Shown here: piece by piece, positions 41,115 through 50,871 of the stretch | How positions within the stretch are numbered: the first letter of the stretch is position 1 | Layout: the number at the start of each line of letters is the position of its first letter | Source of the DNA: Pseudomonas putida | GTDB taxonomy: Bacteria; Pseudomonadota; Gammaproteobacteria; Pseudomonadales; Pseudomonadaceae | Direction: 5' to 3' | Assembly (NCBI GenBank): GCA_029953615.1 | Contig: CP124529.1 | Location: 3,472,501-3,536,500, forward strand | Length of the DNA stretch: 64,000 nt | Notes under the pieces: generated by a model | Seen by the model: the letters and a program-made list of their open reading frames with translations, nothing else | Database searches by the model: none | Told to the model about the DNA's origin: nothing | Translations under genes and position numbers: made by a program

Positions 41115-41307
41115 TGTGGTAGAGCGTCCGGTGGCCTCGCCGTGCGTGAGCATTTGTGCGCTGGACGAGCAGGATATCTGCACCGGCTGCCAGCGAACCG
41201 TGGCCGAGATCGGCCGCTGGGGGCGGATGGACAATGACGAGCGCCGGGCGGTGCTCAAGCGCTGCCATGAACGGGCAGTGGCTGCCGGCCTCATCCTCCA
41301 GGCCTGA
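41107..41307 (+). CDS. DUF1289 small cysteine-rich protein
   Basis: 66 residues starting [22 protein letters not shown]. The four-cysteine pattern CVSIC...CTGC plus a Trp-containing GRWGRMD segment is that of DUF1289 (YdhL-like), a possible small metal-binding protein. It overlaps the carbonic anhydrase-like gene and is surely cotranscribed with it. Role unknown. Confidence 0.88.
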   Translation: MSDVVERPVASPCVSICALDEQDICTGCQRTVAEIGRWGRMDNDERRAVLKRCHERAVAAGLILQA

Positions 41308-41315
41308 CGCATTCC

Positions 41316-41403
41316 CTGTGGGAGCGGGCGTGCCCGCGAAGCAGCCACTGCGCTCCATGGCACCGGCTTTGCCGGTGTTCGCGGGCACGCCCGCTCCCAC
41401 AGG
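41316..41403. repeat. REP doublet with central hairpin
   Basis: Arms CTGTGGGAGCGGGCGTGCCC and GGGCACGCCCGCTCCCACAG enclose GGCACCGGCTTTGCCGGTG, the same composite layout as the units invading xcpW. Confidence 0.88.
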
Positions 41404-41483
41404 TACAGCGACAGCCCCCGAAGCGGGTTTACCCGCGAACGGCCCAGCGGTAATCTGTGCCGCTTGCTCAAAGACAGCCCGCC

Positions 41484-41951
41484 ATGTTCTATCTGATTGC
41501 CTACATCAGCAGCGTAGTGCTGATCAACTACGCCTTCTCCAGCGCGCCACACCTGGACATCATCTGGTCCGCCTGGGGCGGCCTGGTGTTCATCCTGCGC
41601 GACATGGTGCAGACCCGCTTCGGCCATGGCGCCCTGGTCGCCATGCTGGTGGCGCTGGTGCTGTCCTATGTCACCTCGGAACCGGCTATCGCCCTGGCGA
41701 GTGCCACTGCGTTCTTCATTTCCGAGCTGATCGACTGGCTGGTGTTCAGCATCACCCGTCGACCGCTGCGCGATCGGCTGTGGCTGAGTTCGGCGCTTAG
41801 CATCCCGGTAGACACCTTCATCTTCTTCGGCATGATCGGTGCCCTGACCCCGGCCGTGATCGGCACCGCCATGGCTTCGAAATTCGCCGGTGTCACCGCC
41901 GTGTGGCTGGCCATGGCATTTCGCGCCCGGCGGGCCGCCGTAGCGGGTTGA
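41484..41951 (+). CDS. VUT family transporter-like membrane protein
   Basis: A 155-residue protein with about five hydrophobic segments starting MFYLIAYISSVVLINYAF. The WGGLVFILRDMVQTRFGHGA stretch and the later SELIDWLVFSITRR segment are typical of the VUT/YhhQ group (queuosine-precursor or vitamin uptake). It is shorter than YhhQ. No preQ1 riboswitch was seen upstream. The start ATG 41484 lacks a strong ribosome site, but no better one is present. Confidence 0.78.
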   Translation: MFYLIAYISSVVLINYAFSSAPHLDIIWSAWGGLVFILRDMVQTRFGHGALVAMLVALVLSYVTSEPAIALASATAFFISELIDWLVFSITRRPLRDRLWLSSALSIPVDTFIFFGMIGALTPAVIGTAMASKFAGVTAVWLAMAFRARRAAVAG

Positions 41952-42027
41952 TGGTGTAGAATAGCGGTCCTTTTTCAGCGGGCGGCGCCAAGCCTGGTGC
42001 GGCCCCGGACGCCTTCGAGGACCTGAA

Positions 42028-43209
42028 ATGACCCGTATCGGAACCCCCTTGTCGCCCACCGCGACCCGTGTACTGCTCTGCGGCTGTGGCGAGCTGGGCA
42101 AGGAAGTGGTGATCGAGCTGCAGCGCCTGGGCGTCGAAGTGATCGCCGTCGACCGTTACGCCAATGCCCCGGCAATGCAGGTGGCGCACCGCAGCCACGT
42201 GGTCAACATGCTCGATGGCGTAGCCCTGCGCGCCGTGATCGAGGCCGAGAAGCCGCACTACATCGTCCCTGAAATCGAAGCCATCGCCACCGCCACCCTG
42301 GTCGAGCTGGAAAACGAAGGTTTCAACGTGGTGCCGACCGCCCGCGCCACCCAGCTGACCATGAACCGTGAAGGCATCCGCCGCCTGGCCGCCGAAGAGC
42401 TGGAGCTGCCAACCTCGCCGTACCACTTTGCCGACACCTTTGAGGACTTCGCCAAGGGCGTGGCCGACGTCGGTTACCCGTGCGTGGTCAAGCCAGTAAT
42501 GAGCTCGTCGGGCAAAGGCCAGAGCCTGCTGCGCAGCGATGCCGACCTGCAGAAGGCATGGGACTACGCCCAGGAAGGCGGCCGCGCCGGCAAGGGCCGG
42601 GTGATCGTCGAGGGCTTTATCGACTTCGAATACGAAATTACCCTGCTGACCGTGCGCCACGTTGGCGGCACCACCTTCCTTGAGCCGGTCGGCCACCGCC
42701 AGGAGAAAGGCGATTACCAGGAATCCTGGCAGCCGCAGGCCATGAGCGCGAAGGCCCTGGCCGAATCGCAGCGCGTGGCCAAGGCAGTCACCGATGCCCT
42801 GGGCGGTCGCGGCCTGTTTGGTGTTGAGCTGTTCGTGAAGGGCGACCAGGTGTGGTTCAGCGAAGTCTCGCCACGCCCGCATGACACCGGCCTGGTGACC
42901 CTGATTTCCCAGGACCTGTCGCAGTTTGCCCTGCATGCCCGCGCCATTCTCGGCCTGCCGATTCCGGCGGTGCGCCAGTTCGGCCCGTCGGCTTCGGCGG
43001 TGATCTTGCCAGAGGGGCAGTCGCAGCAGACCAGCTTTGCCAACCTGGGCGCGGCGCTGAGCGAGCCGGATACCGCCATTCGCCTGTTCGGCAAGCCGGA
43101 AATCAACGGTACCCGTCGCATGGGCGTGTGCCTGGCACGTGACGAGTCGGTCGAAGCGGCGCGGGCCAAGGCGACCCGTGCATCGCAGGCGGTCAAGGTC
43201 GAGTTCTGA
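42028..43209 (+). CDS. purT: Formate-dependent GAR transformylase
   Basis: An ATP-grasp enzyme that makes formyl-GAR from formate, ATP and GAR, the folate-independent third step of purine synthesis. The 393 residues start [19 protein letters not shown] (pre-ATP-grasp Rossmann domain), followed by the ATP-grasp core with [15 protein letters not shown] and [15 protein letters not shown]. The sequence is complete. The upstream 76 bases contain a TAGAAT at 41957 as a possible -10, but I see no riboswitch. Confidence 0.97.
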   Translation: MTRIGTPLSPTATRVLLCGCGELGKEVVIELQRLGVEVIAVDRYANAPAMQVAHRSHVVNMLDGVALRAVIEAEKPHYIVPEIEAIATATLVELENEGFNVVPTARATQLTMNREGIRRLAAEELELPTSPYHFADTFEDFAKGVADVGYPCVVKPVMSSSGKGQSLLRSDADLQKAWDYAQEGGRAGKGRVIVEGFIDFEYEITLLTVRHVGGTTFLEPVGHRQEKGDYQESWQPQAMSAKALAESQRVAKAVTDALGGRGLFGVELFVKGDQVWFSEVSPRPHDTGLVTLISQDLSQFALHARAILGLPIPAVRQFGPSASAVILPEGQSQQTSFANLGAALSEPDTAIRLFGKPEINGTRRMGVCLARDESVEAARAKATRASQAVKVEF

Positions 43210-43215
43210 TCCGAT

Positions 43216-43318
43216 CGGGGCTGCGTTGCAGCCCTTCGCGGGCACGCCCGCTCCCACAGGTTTCGGCGCTACCCCTGTGGGAGCGGGCGTGCCCGCGAAG
43301 GGCCGCAACGCGGCCCCC
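43216..43318. repeat. REP doublet (inverted pair)
   Basis: Arms CTTCGCGGGCACGCCCGCTC and GAGCGGGCGTGCCCGCGAAG with flanking GGGGCTGC...GCAGCCC and GGGCCGC...GCGGCCC hairpins, between the convergent purT and MFS genes. Confidence 0.9.
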
Positions 43319-43324
43319 ATTACT

Positions 43325-44626
43325 TTACAGCTGCGTATTGCGGGTCTCTTTCAGGCACAGCACGGCAATCAGGCTGATCACCGCCGCCGCCGACACATAA
43401 CCCCCTACCCAGCTCAACCCACCCATGCTCACCAGCTTCTGGGCAAAGAACGGTGCCGCCGAGGCGCCGACGATGCCACCCAGGTTATACGCCGCCGAAG
43501 CGCCGGTGTAACGCACGTGGGTCGGGAACAGTTCAGGCAGCAAGGCCCCCATCGGCGCAAAGGTCACGCCCATCAGGAACAGCTCGATGGCCAGGAACAA
43601 CGCCACCCCTGCAGTCGACCCCGAAGTCAGCAGCGGCTCCATGGTAAAGCCTGATGCCACCGCCAGCAGGCCGCCGACGATCAGCACCGGTTTGCGCCCG
43701 TAGCGGTCGCTGAGCCAGGCCGACAGGGGGGTGGCCAGGGCCATGAACACCACCGCGAAGCACAGCAGGCCCAGGAACGTTTCGCGGCTATAGCCCAGCG
43801 TGGTCACGCCGTAGCTCAGCGAGAACACTGTGGAGATGTAGAACAGCGCGTAGCACACCACCATCGCCGCTGCGCCCAGCAGGGTAGGCAGCCAGTATCT
43901 GGAAAACAGGTCGACCACCGGCATTTTCACCCGCTCGTGGCGGGCGACGGCCTTGGCGAATACCGGGCTTTCTTCCAGCTTCAGGCGTACATACAGGCCC
44001 ACCAGTACCAGCGCGGCGCTGAGCAGGAACGGTATGCGCCAGCCCCACTCGCGGAACTGCTCGTCGCTGAGCACCAAGGCAAGGGTCAGGAACAGGCCGT
44101 TGGCGGCCAGGAAGCCGATCGACGGGCCCAGCTGCGGGAACATGCCGAACCAGGCGCGCTTGCCTTCCGGCGCGTTCTCGGTGGCCAGCAAAGCCGCGCC
44201 ACCCCATTCGCCTCCCAGGCCCAGGCCTTGGCCAAAGCGCAACAGGCAGAGGATGATCGGCGCCCATACGCCAATGCTGTCGTAGCCCGGCAGCACGCCG
44301 ATGGCGGTGGTGGACACGCCCATCAGCAGCAGCGAGGCGACCAGGGTCGACTTGCGGCCGATACGGTCGCCAAAGTGGCCGAACAGCGCCGAGCCCAGCG
44401 GGCGGGCAAGAAAGGCGATGCCGAAGGTGAGGAAGGCCGCCAGCATCTGCGCGGTGCCCGACCCGGACGGGAAGAACACCGGGCCGATCACCAGGGCAGC
44501 GGCGGTGGCATAGACGTAGAAATCGTAGAACTCGATGGCGGTGCCGATGAAGCTGGCGGTGGCTACCCGCGCGGGCGAGTTGACCGGCGCGGCAGGCGCT
44601 TCGGCATAGGTGCTGCTGGTTGTCAT
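43325..44626 (-). CDS. MFS transporter, metabolite:H+ symporter (MHS) family
   Basis: A 433-residue protein with 12 predicted membrane segments. FGHFGDRIGRKSTLV after helix 2 and WLSDRYGRKPVLIVGG after helix 8 are the two MFS motif A copies, and EWGGAALLATENAPEGKR is typical of the MHS (shikimate / alpha-ketoglutarate / proline-betaine) group. The start MTTSSTYAEAP (ATG 44626) is supported by AGGGA 8 bases upstream. The 260-bp gap 44627-44886 upstream holds its promoter region and nothing else I can support. Substrate unknown. Confidence 0.9.
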   Translation of the reverse strand: MTTSSTYAEAPAAPVNSPARVATASFIGTAIEFYDFYVYATAAALVIGPVFFPSGSGTAQMLAAFLTFGIAFLARPLGSALFGHFGDRIGRKSTLVASLLLMGVSTTAIGVLPGYDSIGVWAPIILCLLRFGQGLGLGGEWGGAALLATENAPEGKRAWFGMFPQLGPSIGFLAANGLFLTLALVLSDEQFREWGWRIPFLLSAALVLVGLYVRLKLEESPVFAKAVARHERVKMPVVDLFSRYWLPTLLGAAAMVVCYALFYISTVFSLSYGVTTLGYSRETFLGLLCFAVVFMALATPLSAWLSDRYGRKPVLIVGGLLAVASGFTMEPLLTSGSTAGVALFLAIELFLMGVTFAPMGALLPELFPTHVRYTGASAAYNLGGIVGASAAPFFAQKLVSMGGLSWVGGYVSAAAVISLIAVLCLKETRNTQL

Positions 44627-44886
44627 TAAGTAGGTCCCTAACAGTCTGGTCCGGCTCCATGGGCGTGCGAGGCAATAAGGCAAGCACCGCTGCGTGGACG
44701 CGGGAGCGTTTTGTTATTGTGCGCGCCCGACTGACGATAGCCCAAGGGGGATAGGGGCGGGGCGGGCGCTGTTCGGGGTGTTGAAGCAGGACCGCAGGGC
44801 GTGTCAGTGGAGCGGACTGGCCGTGGAGCGCCGGGTGCGGGTAGCAGGCGGGACGGCGGGGCTGGGTAAGCGTAACCCGAGTATAG

Positions 44887-46092
44887 CTATCGGGTCACGG
44901 TCCACACCAGTACCTTGCTGGCACAATTGTCCTCTGTTTCGAGGATTTCCAGGCGATAGCGGCCGATCTTCAGGCAAACAGCGCTTTCCGGGATGCTTTC
45001 CAGCGCTTCGGTGACCAGCCCGTTGAGGGTTTTCGGCCCGCCGTCGCAGGGCAGGTGCCAGCCCAGGGTGCGGTTGATTTCGCGCAGCGAAGCGGTGCCG
45101 TCGATGACGAAGGTGCCATCGGGCTGCGGGTGCACGTGGGGGTTGTCCAGGCTCTGTTCATCCTCGAACTCGCCAACGATCTCTTCGAGGATGTCTTCCA
45201 GGGTTACGATGCCCAGCACTTCGCCGTACTCGTCCACCACCACGCCCAGGCGGCGCTGCTGCTTGTGGAAGTTCAGCAGCTGCATTTGCAGGGGGGTGCT
45301 CTCAGGCACGAAATAAGGCTCGTAGCAGGCGCCGAGCAGCGTTTCCAGGGTGAGTTCGGCCTTGGGCAGCAGGTGGCTGATCAGCTTGGTGTTGAGGATC
45401 GCTTCAACCTGGTTGATGTCGCTGTGGTACACCGGCAGACGGGTGTGGCGGCTGACGATCAGTTGCTCGATGATGCGCTCGACAGGCTCGTCGAGGCTGA
45501 TGCCGTCCACTTCGTTGCGCGGTACCAGGATGTCGTTGACGGTCATCTTGTTCAGTGACTGCAGGCCGTCCAGCAAGCCGTGGCGCGGTGCTTCGTGCTC
45601 CTCGTCCTCGTCGAACTCGTCGGCTTCCTGCGGGTGCAGGGCCACGGCCGTGGGTTGCACGCGGAACGGCCGCAGGATCAGCTTGGCGATGCCATCCAGC
45701 AAGCAGGCCAGCGGTTGCAGCAGGGCGAGGGGGACTTTCAGCAGGCTGGCGCCGAGGCTGGCGAACGCCTGCGGATTGCGCCGGGCCAGGCGCCGCGGCA
45801 GGTATTCGGCAAACACCAGCAGGACCAGGGTGGCGGCCAAGCCGGCCAGCCAGAAGCCGTGCTCGCCACTATGGCGCTGGCCGACCAGGCATGCCAGGCC
45901 CAGCACCAGCAACTTGCCCAGGCTGGCGCACAGCACCAGGGCCTGGGCCGGCAATACAGGCTGGCCGTCCTCGCCGGCGCGCAACGCGCCATTGAGTTGC
46001 AGGCGGGCGGCATCCACCGCGGTGAACAGCGCTGACCACAACAGCGCCAATGCCAGGGTGCCGAATAGCGGTGCGTACGGCAGGGTATCCAT
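44887..46092 (-). CDS. CorC/HlyC-type CBS-domain membrane protein
   Basis: A 401-residue CNNM/CorB-like protein. An N-terminal membrane region with hydrophobic segments (APLFGTLALALLWSALF and following) precedes a CBS pair (~185-310, NDILVPRNEVDGI and GVVVDEYGEVLGIVTLEDILEEIVGE) and a C-terminal CorC_HlyC domain. Family members are linked to Mg/Co efflux or magnesium homeostasis. Its start lies 9 bases after the stop of the CcsA-like gene on the same strand, so they form an operon. Confidence 0.9.
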   Translation of the reverse strand: MDTLPYAPLFGTLALALLWSALFTAVDAARLQLNGALRAGEDGQPVLPAQALVLCASLGKLLVLGLACLVGQRHSGEHGFWLAGLAATLVLLVFAEYLPRRLARRNPQAFASLGASLLKVPLALLQPLACLLDGIAKLILRPFRVQPTAVALHPQEADEFDEDEEHEAPRHGLLDGLQSLNKMTVNDILVPRNEVDGISLDEPVERIIEQLIVSRHTRLPVYHSDINQVEAILNTKLISHLLPKAELTLETLLGACYEPYFVPESTPLQMQLLNFHKQQRRLGVVVDEYGEVLGIVTLEDILEEIVGEFEDEQSLDNPHVHPQPDGTFVIDGTASLREINRTLGWHLPCDGGPKTLNGLVTEALESIPESAVCLKIGRYRLEILETEDNCASKVLVWTVTR

Positions 46093-46101
46093 GGGTGGCC
46101 G

Positions 46102-46911
46102 TCAGATATGCAGGATGAATTCGCGAACCAGCTTGCTGCCGAAATAGGCCAGCATCAGCAGGCAGAAACCGGCCAGCGTCCAGCGGATGGCCTTGTGGCC
46201 ACGCCAGCCCAGGCGGCTGCGGCCCCACAGCAGCACGCTGAACACCACCCAGGCGACACAGGCCAGCAGGGTTTTGTGTACCAGATGCTGGGCAAACAAG
46301 TTGTCGAGGAACAGCCAGCCGGAGATCAGCGACAGCGACAGCAGGCACCAGCCGGCCCAGAGGAAGCCGAACAACAGGCTTTCCATGGTTTGCAGCGGCG
46401 GGAAGTTGCGAATCAGCCCGGACGGGTGCTTGTTCTTCAGCTGGCGGTCCTGCAGCAGCAACAGCAGTGCCTGGAACACCGCGATGGTGAACAGCCCGTA
46501 GGCCAGGATCGACAGCAGGATATGCGCGAGGATGCCCGGCTCTTCGTTTACCAGCGGCACTGTGCCGGGGGGCGCGAACTGGGCCAGCAGCGCGGTCACC
46601 GCGCCCAGCGGGAACAGCAGCACCAGCAGGTTTTCCACGGGTATGCGCAAGCAGGCCAGCAGGGTCAGGGCGATGACGGCCACGGCGATCAGGCTGGCGG
46701 CACTGAAGAAGTCCAGGCTCAGGCCCAGCGGGGTGATCAGCTGGAAGAACAGCGCACCGGCCTGGGCGAGCACCGCGAAGGCACCCAGCAGGGCAAGCAA
46801 GCGCTTGTCGGCCTTGCGGTTCTGGGCAAGATAAGAGCCCTGGTAGATGGCCGCGGCTATATATAGGCCGGCGGCGATCAGGTTGGGGATGAGGCTGGGT
46901 GAGGAGAACAT
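46102..46911 (-). CDS. CcsA/YpjD-type inner-membrane protein
   Basis: A 269-residue protein with eight hydrophobic segments, of the cytochrome c assembly CcsA superfamily (YpjD type), encoded divergently from ffh in many gamma-proteobacteria. EEPGILAHILLSILAYGLFTIA and HKTLLACVAWVVFSVLL carry histidines that could bind heme, but the WWD motif of true CcsA/CcmC is not seen. A role in cytochrome c assembly is therefore not established. Cotranscribed with the CorC-like gene. Confidence 0.88.
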   Translation of the reverse strand: MFSSPSLIPNLIAAGLYIAAAIYQGSYLAQNRKADKRLLALLGAFAVLAQAGALFFQLITPLGLSLDFFSAASLIAVAVIALTLLACLRIPVENLLVLLFPLGAVTALLAQFAPPGTVPLVNEEPGILAHILLSILAYGLFTIAVFQALLLLLQDRQLKNKHPSGLIRNFPPLQTMESLLFGFLWAGWCLLSLSLISGWLFLDNLFAQHLVHKTLLACVAWVVFSVLLWGRSRLGWRGHKAIRWTLAGFCLLMLAYFGSKLVREFILHI

Positions 46912-47016
46912 AAGTCCTGGTTGGCGAGCCTTAAAGAGACGGAGTTTGGCATAGATCGCGCTGGTCTAGGAAGACTGGCAGACCGCGGGCGGCATTCGCG
47001 AAAGGTGGTGCAGACC

Positions 47017-47050
47017 CTGTGGGAGCGGGTTCACCCGCGAAGAGGCCGGC
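47017..47050. repeat. Solitary REP element
   Basis: A single copy, CTGTGGGAGCGGGTTCACCC followed by GCGAAGAGGCCGG, in the 287-bp gap before ffh. No inverted partner is present. Confidence 0.85.
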
Positions 47051-47085
47051 ACAGCCACCGAATATCTACCAGGCCGCCAGCAAGG

Positions 47086-47114
47086 TGTGCGCCGCCGCCG
47101 CACTTCGCTATAAT
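47086..47114 (+). promoter_or_regulatory. Promoter of ffh (-10 clear, -35 weak)
   Basis: A perfect TATAAT at 47109-47114, 85 bases before the ffh ATG; the sequence 17 bases upstream (TGTGCG) is a poor -35. Confidence 0.5.
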
Positions 47115-47198
47115 CGCCGCCTTGCTGTGCCTGGCGGGTATGCATTCCCGCTGGGCGCCTGACAAACCTCGGCTTTTACTGGGCCTGAAAGGATCACC

Positions 47199-48575
47199 AT
47201 GTTCGAAAACCTGACCGACCGCCTGTCACAGACGCTGCGCCATGTCACCGGCAAGGCCAAGCTGACCGAAGACAACATCAAGGACACGCTGCGCGAAGTG
47301 CGCATGGCCCTGCTCGAGGCCGACGTTGCCCTGCCGGTGGTCAAGGATTTCGTCAACAGCGTCAAGGACCGTGCAGTCGGCACTGAAGTGTCGCGCAGCC
47401 TGACTCCGGGCCAGGCGTTCGTGAAGATCGTCCAGGCCGAGCTGGAAAGCCTGATGGGCGCGGCCAACGAAGACCTCGCGCTGAACGCCGCCCCGCCCGC
47501 CGTGGTGCTGATGGCCGGCCTGCAGGGTGCCGGCAAGACCACCACTGCCGGCAAGCTGGCGCGCTTCCTCAAGGAGCGCAAGAAAAAGAGCGTGATGGTG
47601 GTGTCCGCCGACGTCTACCGCCCGGCGGCGATCAAGCAGCTGGAAACCCTGGCCAACGACATCGGTGTCACCTTCTTCCCCTCCGATATCAGCCAGAAGC
47701 CCGTGGCCATCGCCGAAGCGGCCATTCGTGAAGCCAAGCTGAAGTTCATCGACGTGGTCATCGTCGATACCGCCGGCCGCCTGCACATCGACGCCGACAT
47801 GATGGACGAGATCAAGGCGTTGCATGCCGCGGTCAAGCCGATCGAGACCCTGTTCGTGGTCGACGCCATGACCGGCCAGGACGCCGCCAACACCGCCAAG
47901 GCGTTTGGCGAGGCGCTGCCGCTGACCGGCGTGGTGCTGACCAAGGTCGACGGCGACGCCCGTGGCGGTGCCGCGCTGTCGGTGCGTGCCATCACCGGCA
48001 AGCCGATCAAGTTCATCGGTATGGGCGAGAAGACCGAAGCCCTCGAACCGTTCCACCCCGACCGCGTCGCCTCGCGCATCCTCGGTATGGGTGACGTGCT
48101 CAGCCTGATCGAACAGGCCGAGCAGAACATCGACAAGGCCAAGGCCGACAAGCTGGCCAAGAAGCTGAAGAAGGGCAAGGGCTTCGATCTCGAAGACTTC
48201 CGCGACCAGCTGCAGCAGATGAAGAACATGGGCGGCCTCGGCGGCCTGATGGACAAGCTGCCGAGCATCGGCGGGGTCAACCTGTCGCAGATGGGCAATG
48301 CCCAGGGCGCCGCCGAAAAGCAGTTCAAGCAGATGGAAGCGATCATCAACTCCATGACCCCGGCCGAGCGCCGTGATCCAGAGTTGATCAGCGGCTCGCG
48401 CAAGCGCCGTATCGCCATCGGCTCCGGCACCCAGGTGCAGGACGTCGGCCGCCTGATCAAGCAGCACAAGCAAATGCAGAAGATGATGAAGAAATTCTCC
48501 GCCAAGGGCGGCATGGCCAAGATGATGCGCGGCCTGGGCGGGATGCTGCCGGGCGGCGGCATGCCGAAGCTGTAA
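47199..48575 (+). CDS. ffh: Signal recognition particle protein Ffh
   Basis: GTPase that with 4.5S RNA targets inner-membrane proteins to FtsY and SecYEG. In 458 residues, the N domain ([20 protein letters not shown]...) precedes the G domain with [15 protein letters not shown] (~107-121), DTAGRLH and [10 protein letters not shown]; the C-terminal methionine-rich M domain ends [17 protein letters not shown]. All GTPase motifs are present. AAAGGA lies 7 bases before the ATG. Followed by two hairpins and the rpsP operon. Confidence 0.97.
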   Translation: MFENLTDRLSQTLRHVTGKAKLTEDNIKDTLREVRMALLEADVALPVVKDFVNSVKDRAVGTEVSRSLTPGQAFVKIVQAELESLMGAANEDLALNAAPPAVVLMAGLQGAGKTTTAGKLARFLKERKKKSVMVVSADVYRPAAIKQLETLANDIGVTFFPSDISQKPVAIAEAAIREAKLKFIDVVIVDTAGRLHIDADMMDEIKALHAAVKPIETLFVVDAMTGQDAANTAKAFGEALPLTGVVLTKVDGDARGGAALSVRAITGKPIKFIGMGEKTEALEPFHPDRVASRILGMGDVLSLIEQAEQNIDKAKADKLAKKLKKGKGFDLEDFRDQLQQMKNMGGLGGLMDKLPSIGGVNLSQMGNAQGAAEKQFKQMEAIINSMTPAERRDPELISGSRKRRIAIGSGTQVQDVGRLIKQHKQMQKMMKKFSAKGGMAKMMRGLGGMLPGGGMPKL

Positions 48576-48585
48576 CCTCTATTCC

Positions 48586-48636
48586 GGGTGCCTGCCGTTT
48601 GTCCGGCAGGTACCCAGAACCCCCGCTGTGGCGGGG
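48586..48636 (+). terminator. Two hairpins after ffh
   Basis: GGGTGCCTGCCG (48586-48597) pairs with CGGCAGGTACCC (48604-48615), with one G-U; CCCCGC (48621-48626) pairs with GCGGGG (48631-48636) across TGTG. Neither has a U-tract, so termination may be partial. Confidence 0.5.
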
Positions 48637-48707
48637 CAATGGCCGCGGATTTCGCGGCTCAACCGGCAGATCTGGACGGCGGGGCAGGGCCTTGCCGAAA
48701 AAGTCAT

Positions 48708-48736
48708 TTGCAAATGTCCGTGTATTCCCCGAGAAT
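48708..48736 (+). promoter_or_regulatory. Candidate promoter of the rpsP operon
   Basis: TTGCAA (48708-48713), 17-base spacer, GAGAAT (48731-48736), giving a ~90-base leader before rpsP. Confidence 0.45.
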
Positions 48737-48834
48737 ATGCGGCCTTTTGGGCACCCGTGTGCCTATTTGGCATTCAGATTTGCAGTACCAGCTGCTGTAT
48801 CAACTGCAGCACCGACTATAGGAACGATGTTCAC

Positions 48835-49086
48835 ATGGTAACCATTCGTCTGGCCCGTGGCGGCTCGAAAAAGCGCCCATTCTACCACCTGACCGTGACC
48901 AACTCGCGTAACGCCCGTGACGGCCGTTTCGTTGAGCGCGTAGGTTTCTTCAACCCGATCGCTGCTGGCGCCGAAGTCAAGCTGTCGGTCAACCAAGAGC
49001 GCGTCAACTACTGGCTGAGCCAGGGTGCACAGCCGTCTGAGCGCGTTGCTCAGCTGCTGAAGGACGCTGCCAAGGCTGCTGCCTGA
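48835..49086 (+). CDS. rpsP: 30S ribosomal protein S16
   Basis: 83 residues, [19 protein letters not shown]..., a component of the 30S subunit needed for assembly. The AGGA site (48820-48823) lies 11 bases before the ATG. First gene of the rpsP-rimM-trmD-rplS operon, in the order conserved across gamma-proteobacteria. Confidence 0.97.
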   Translation: MVTIRLARGGSKKRPFYHLTVTNSRNARDGRFVERVGFFNPIAAGAEVKLSVNQERVNYWLSQGAQPSERVAQLLKDAAKAAA

Positions 49087-49091
49087 GTAGT

Positions 49092-49629
49092 ATGAACGCG
49101 ACGCCAGAAAAGGCTGACGACCTCATCGTCGTTGGCAAGATTTTTTCGGTTCACGGCGTTCGCGGCGAGGTGAAGGTGTATTCCTTTACCGATCCGATTG
49201 AAAACCTGTTGGATTATCCGCGCTGGACGCTTCGGCACGAAGGCAAGGTAAAGCAGGTCGAGCTGGTCAACGGTCGTGGCTCCCAGAAGGGCCTGGTCGT
49301 GAAGCTGAAAGGCCTCGATGATCGCGATGAAGCCCGTCTTCTGAGCGGTTACGAAATCTGCATTGCGCGGAGCCTTTTGCCCAACCTGGCTGCTGACGAG
49401 TACTACTGGTACCAGTTGGTGGGCCTGAAGGTCATCAACCAGGACGAACAGCTGTTCGGCAAGGTCGATCACCTGTTGGAGACCGGTGCGAACGATGTAC
49501 TTGGTGGTCAAGCCCTGCGCAGGCAGCCTGGATGATCGCGAGCGTCTGTTGCCCTATACGGCGCAATGTGTGCTCGACATCGACCTGGAAGCAGGCGTGA
49601 TGCGGGTTGAATGGGACGCGGACTTCTAA
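49092..49629 (+). pseudogene. rimM: 16S rRNA processing protein RimM, frameshifted
   Basis: Assists maturation of the 30S head and binds S19. The N-terminal barrel (LIVVGKIFSVHGVRGEVKVYSF) and PRC-barrel region (DEYYWYQLVGLKVIN) are intact. After LLETGANDV the frame runs into LGGQALRRQPG and stops at 49535. Removing one T of TT at 49501-49502 gives NDVLVVKPCAGSLDDRERLL... ending MRVEWDADF with a stop at 49627-49629, 178 residues, the normal size, and 3 bases before trmD. RimM loss slows growth strongly, so an error in the sequence is more likely than a true mutation. Confidence 0.9.
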
Positions 49630-49632
49630 ACG

Positions 49633-50385
49633 ATGGGTAACCTTCGCGTAGACGTCATCACGTTGTTCCCCGAGATGTTCTCGGCCATCACGGAGTACGG
49701 CATTACCAGCCGCGCGGTGAAACAGGGGTTGCTTCAGGTGACTTGCTGGAACCCGCGGGACTACACCTCAGATCGTCACCATACGGTGGATGATCGGCCG
49801 TTTGGCGGTGGTCCGGGCATGGTGATGAAAATCAAGCCTCTGGAAGACGCCCTGGTTAGCGCCAGGCAAGCGACCGGAGCAGCGGCGAAGGTGATCTACC
49901 TTTCGCCACAAGGCCGCAAGCTGACTCAGCAGGCGGTCAAAGGCCTGGCCGAACAGGAATCGTTGATCCTGATCGCCGGTCGTTATGAAGGCATCGACGA
50001 GCGCTTTATCGAGGCTCATGTCGATGAGGAGTGGTCGATTGGCGACTATGTGCTTTCCGGTGGCGAGCTGCCGGCCATGGTACTGATCGATGCGGTTACA
50101 CGGCTGCTGCCCGGAGCTTTAGGGCATGTGGACTCGGCGGAAGAAGATTCCTTCACCGACGGTCTGCTCGACTGCCCGCACTACACCCGGCCTGAGGTGT
50201 ATGCGGATCAGCGTGTTCCCGACGTGTTGCTAAGTGGCAACCATGCACACATCCGGCGTTGGAGAATGAAGCAGTCCCTTGGTAGGACCTTCGAACGACG
50301 CGCCGATCTTCTGGAAAGTCGCTCGCTTTCTGGAGAAGAGAAGAAGCTGCTCGAGGAATATCTCCGCGAGCGGGACGATAGTTAA
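49633..50385 (+). CDS. trmD: tRNA (guanine37-N1)-methyltransferase
   Basis: Methylates G37 next to the anticodon using AdoMet, preventing +1 frameshifting. The 250 residues begin [16 protein letters not shown] and contain the trefoil-knot motifs [29 protein letters not shown] and [20 protein letters not shown]. Complete. Fourth-base spacing from the true rimM stop supports cotranslation in the operon. Confidence 0.97.
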   Translation: MGNLRVDVITLFPEMFSAITEYGITSRAVKQGLLQVTCWNPRDYTSDRHHTVDDRPFGGGPGMVMKIKPLEDALVSARQATGAAAKVIYLSPQGRKLTQQAVKGLAEQESLILIAGRYEGIDERFIEAHVDEEWSIGDYVLSGGELPAMVLIDAVTRLLPGALGHVDSAEEDSFTDGLLDCPHYTRPEVYADQRVPDVLLSGNHAHIRRWRMKQSLGRTFERRADLLESRSLSGEEKKLLEEYLRERDDS

Positions 50386-50427
50386 ACGTATCGATGGTGG
50401 ATCACGTATCCATCTTAGGAGCACAGC

Positions 50428-50778
50428 ATGACCAACAAGATCATCCAGCAGCTCGAAGCCGAGCAGATGAGCAAGGAAATCCCGACCTTCGCACCAGGCG
50501 ACACCGTTGTCGTTCAGGTTAAAGTGAAGGAAGGTGAGCGTTCCCGTCTGCAGGCGTTCGAAGGCGTCGTTATCGCCAAGCGTAACCGCGGTCTGAACAG
50601 CGCCTTCACCGTGCGCAAGATCTCCAGCGGCGTTGGCGTAGAGCGTACCTTCCAGACCTACAGCCCGCAAATCGACAGCCTGGCCGTGAAACGTCGTGGT
50701 GACGTGCGTAAAGCCAAGCTGTACTACCTGCGCGATCTGTCCGGCAAAGCCGCTCGCATCAAGGAAAAACTGTCCTGA
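50428..50778 (+). CDS. rplS: 50S ribosomal protein L19
   Basis: 116 residues ([21 protein letters not shown]...), a protein at the 30S-50S interface. AGGAG lies 7 bases before the ATG. The last gene of the rpsP operon, ended by the terminator at 50815. Confidence 0.97.
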   Translation: MTNKIIQQLEAEQMSKEIPTFAPGDTVVVQVKVKEGERSRLQAFEGVVIAKRNRGLNSAFTVRKISSGVGVERTFQTYSPQIDSLAVKRRGDVRKAKLYYLRDLSGKAARIKEKLS

Positions 50779-50814
50779 GTGCAGTTTGCCCGGTGGCCAA
50801 GGCCGCCTAGCGAG

Positions 50815-50842
50815 AAAAAAGCAGCCTTCGGGCTGCTTTTTT
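50815..50842 (+). terminator. Terminator of the rpsP operon
   Basis: AAAAAAGCAGCC / GGCTGCTTTTTT with a TTCG tetraloop, a classic bidirectional Rho-independent terminator. Confidence 0.95.
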
Positions 50843-50871
50843 GCTTTTTGCCCCCCGAAAATGTGATTGCC

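Noticed and set aside
41403..41483. preQ1 riboswitch before the VUT gene
   Set aside because: No preQ1-I or -II conserved core; the stretch is REP flank and short unstructured leader.
41200..41800. Open frames crossing the REP doublet (e.g. 41156-41800)
   Set aside because: They read through REP sequence and out of frame across DUF1289 and the VUT gene; no ribosome site.
41952..42027. ZTP or other purine riboswitch before purT
   Set aside because: Looked for the conserved ZTP (pfl) blocks and purine-aptamer features in the 76-base leader; none recognised.
44627..44886. Hidden small gene in the 260-bp gap between the MFS and CorC-like genes
   Set aside because: The 106-codon plus-strand frame here has no ribosome site, Arg/Gly-rich low-information composition and no family resemblance.
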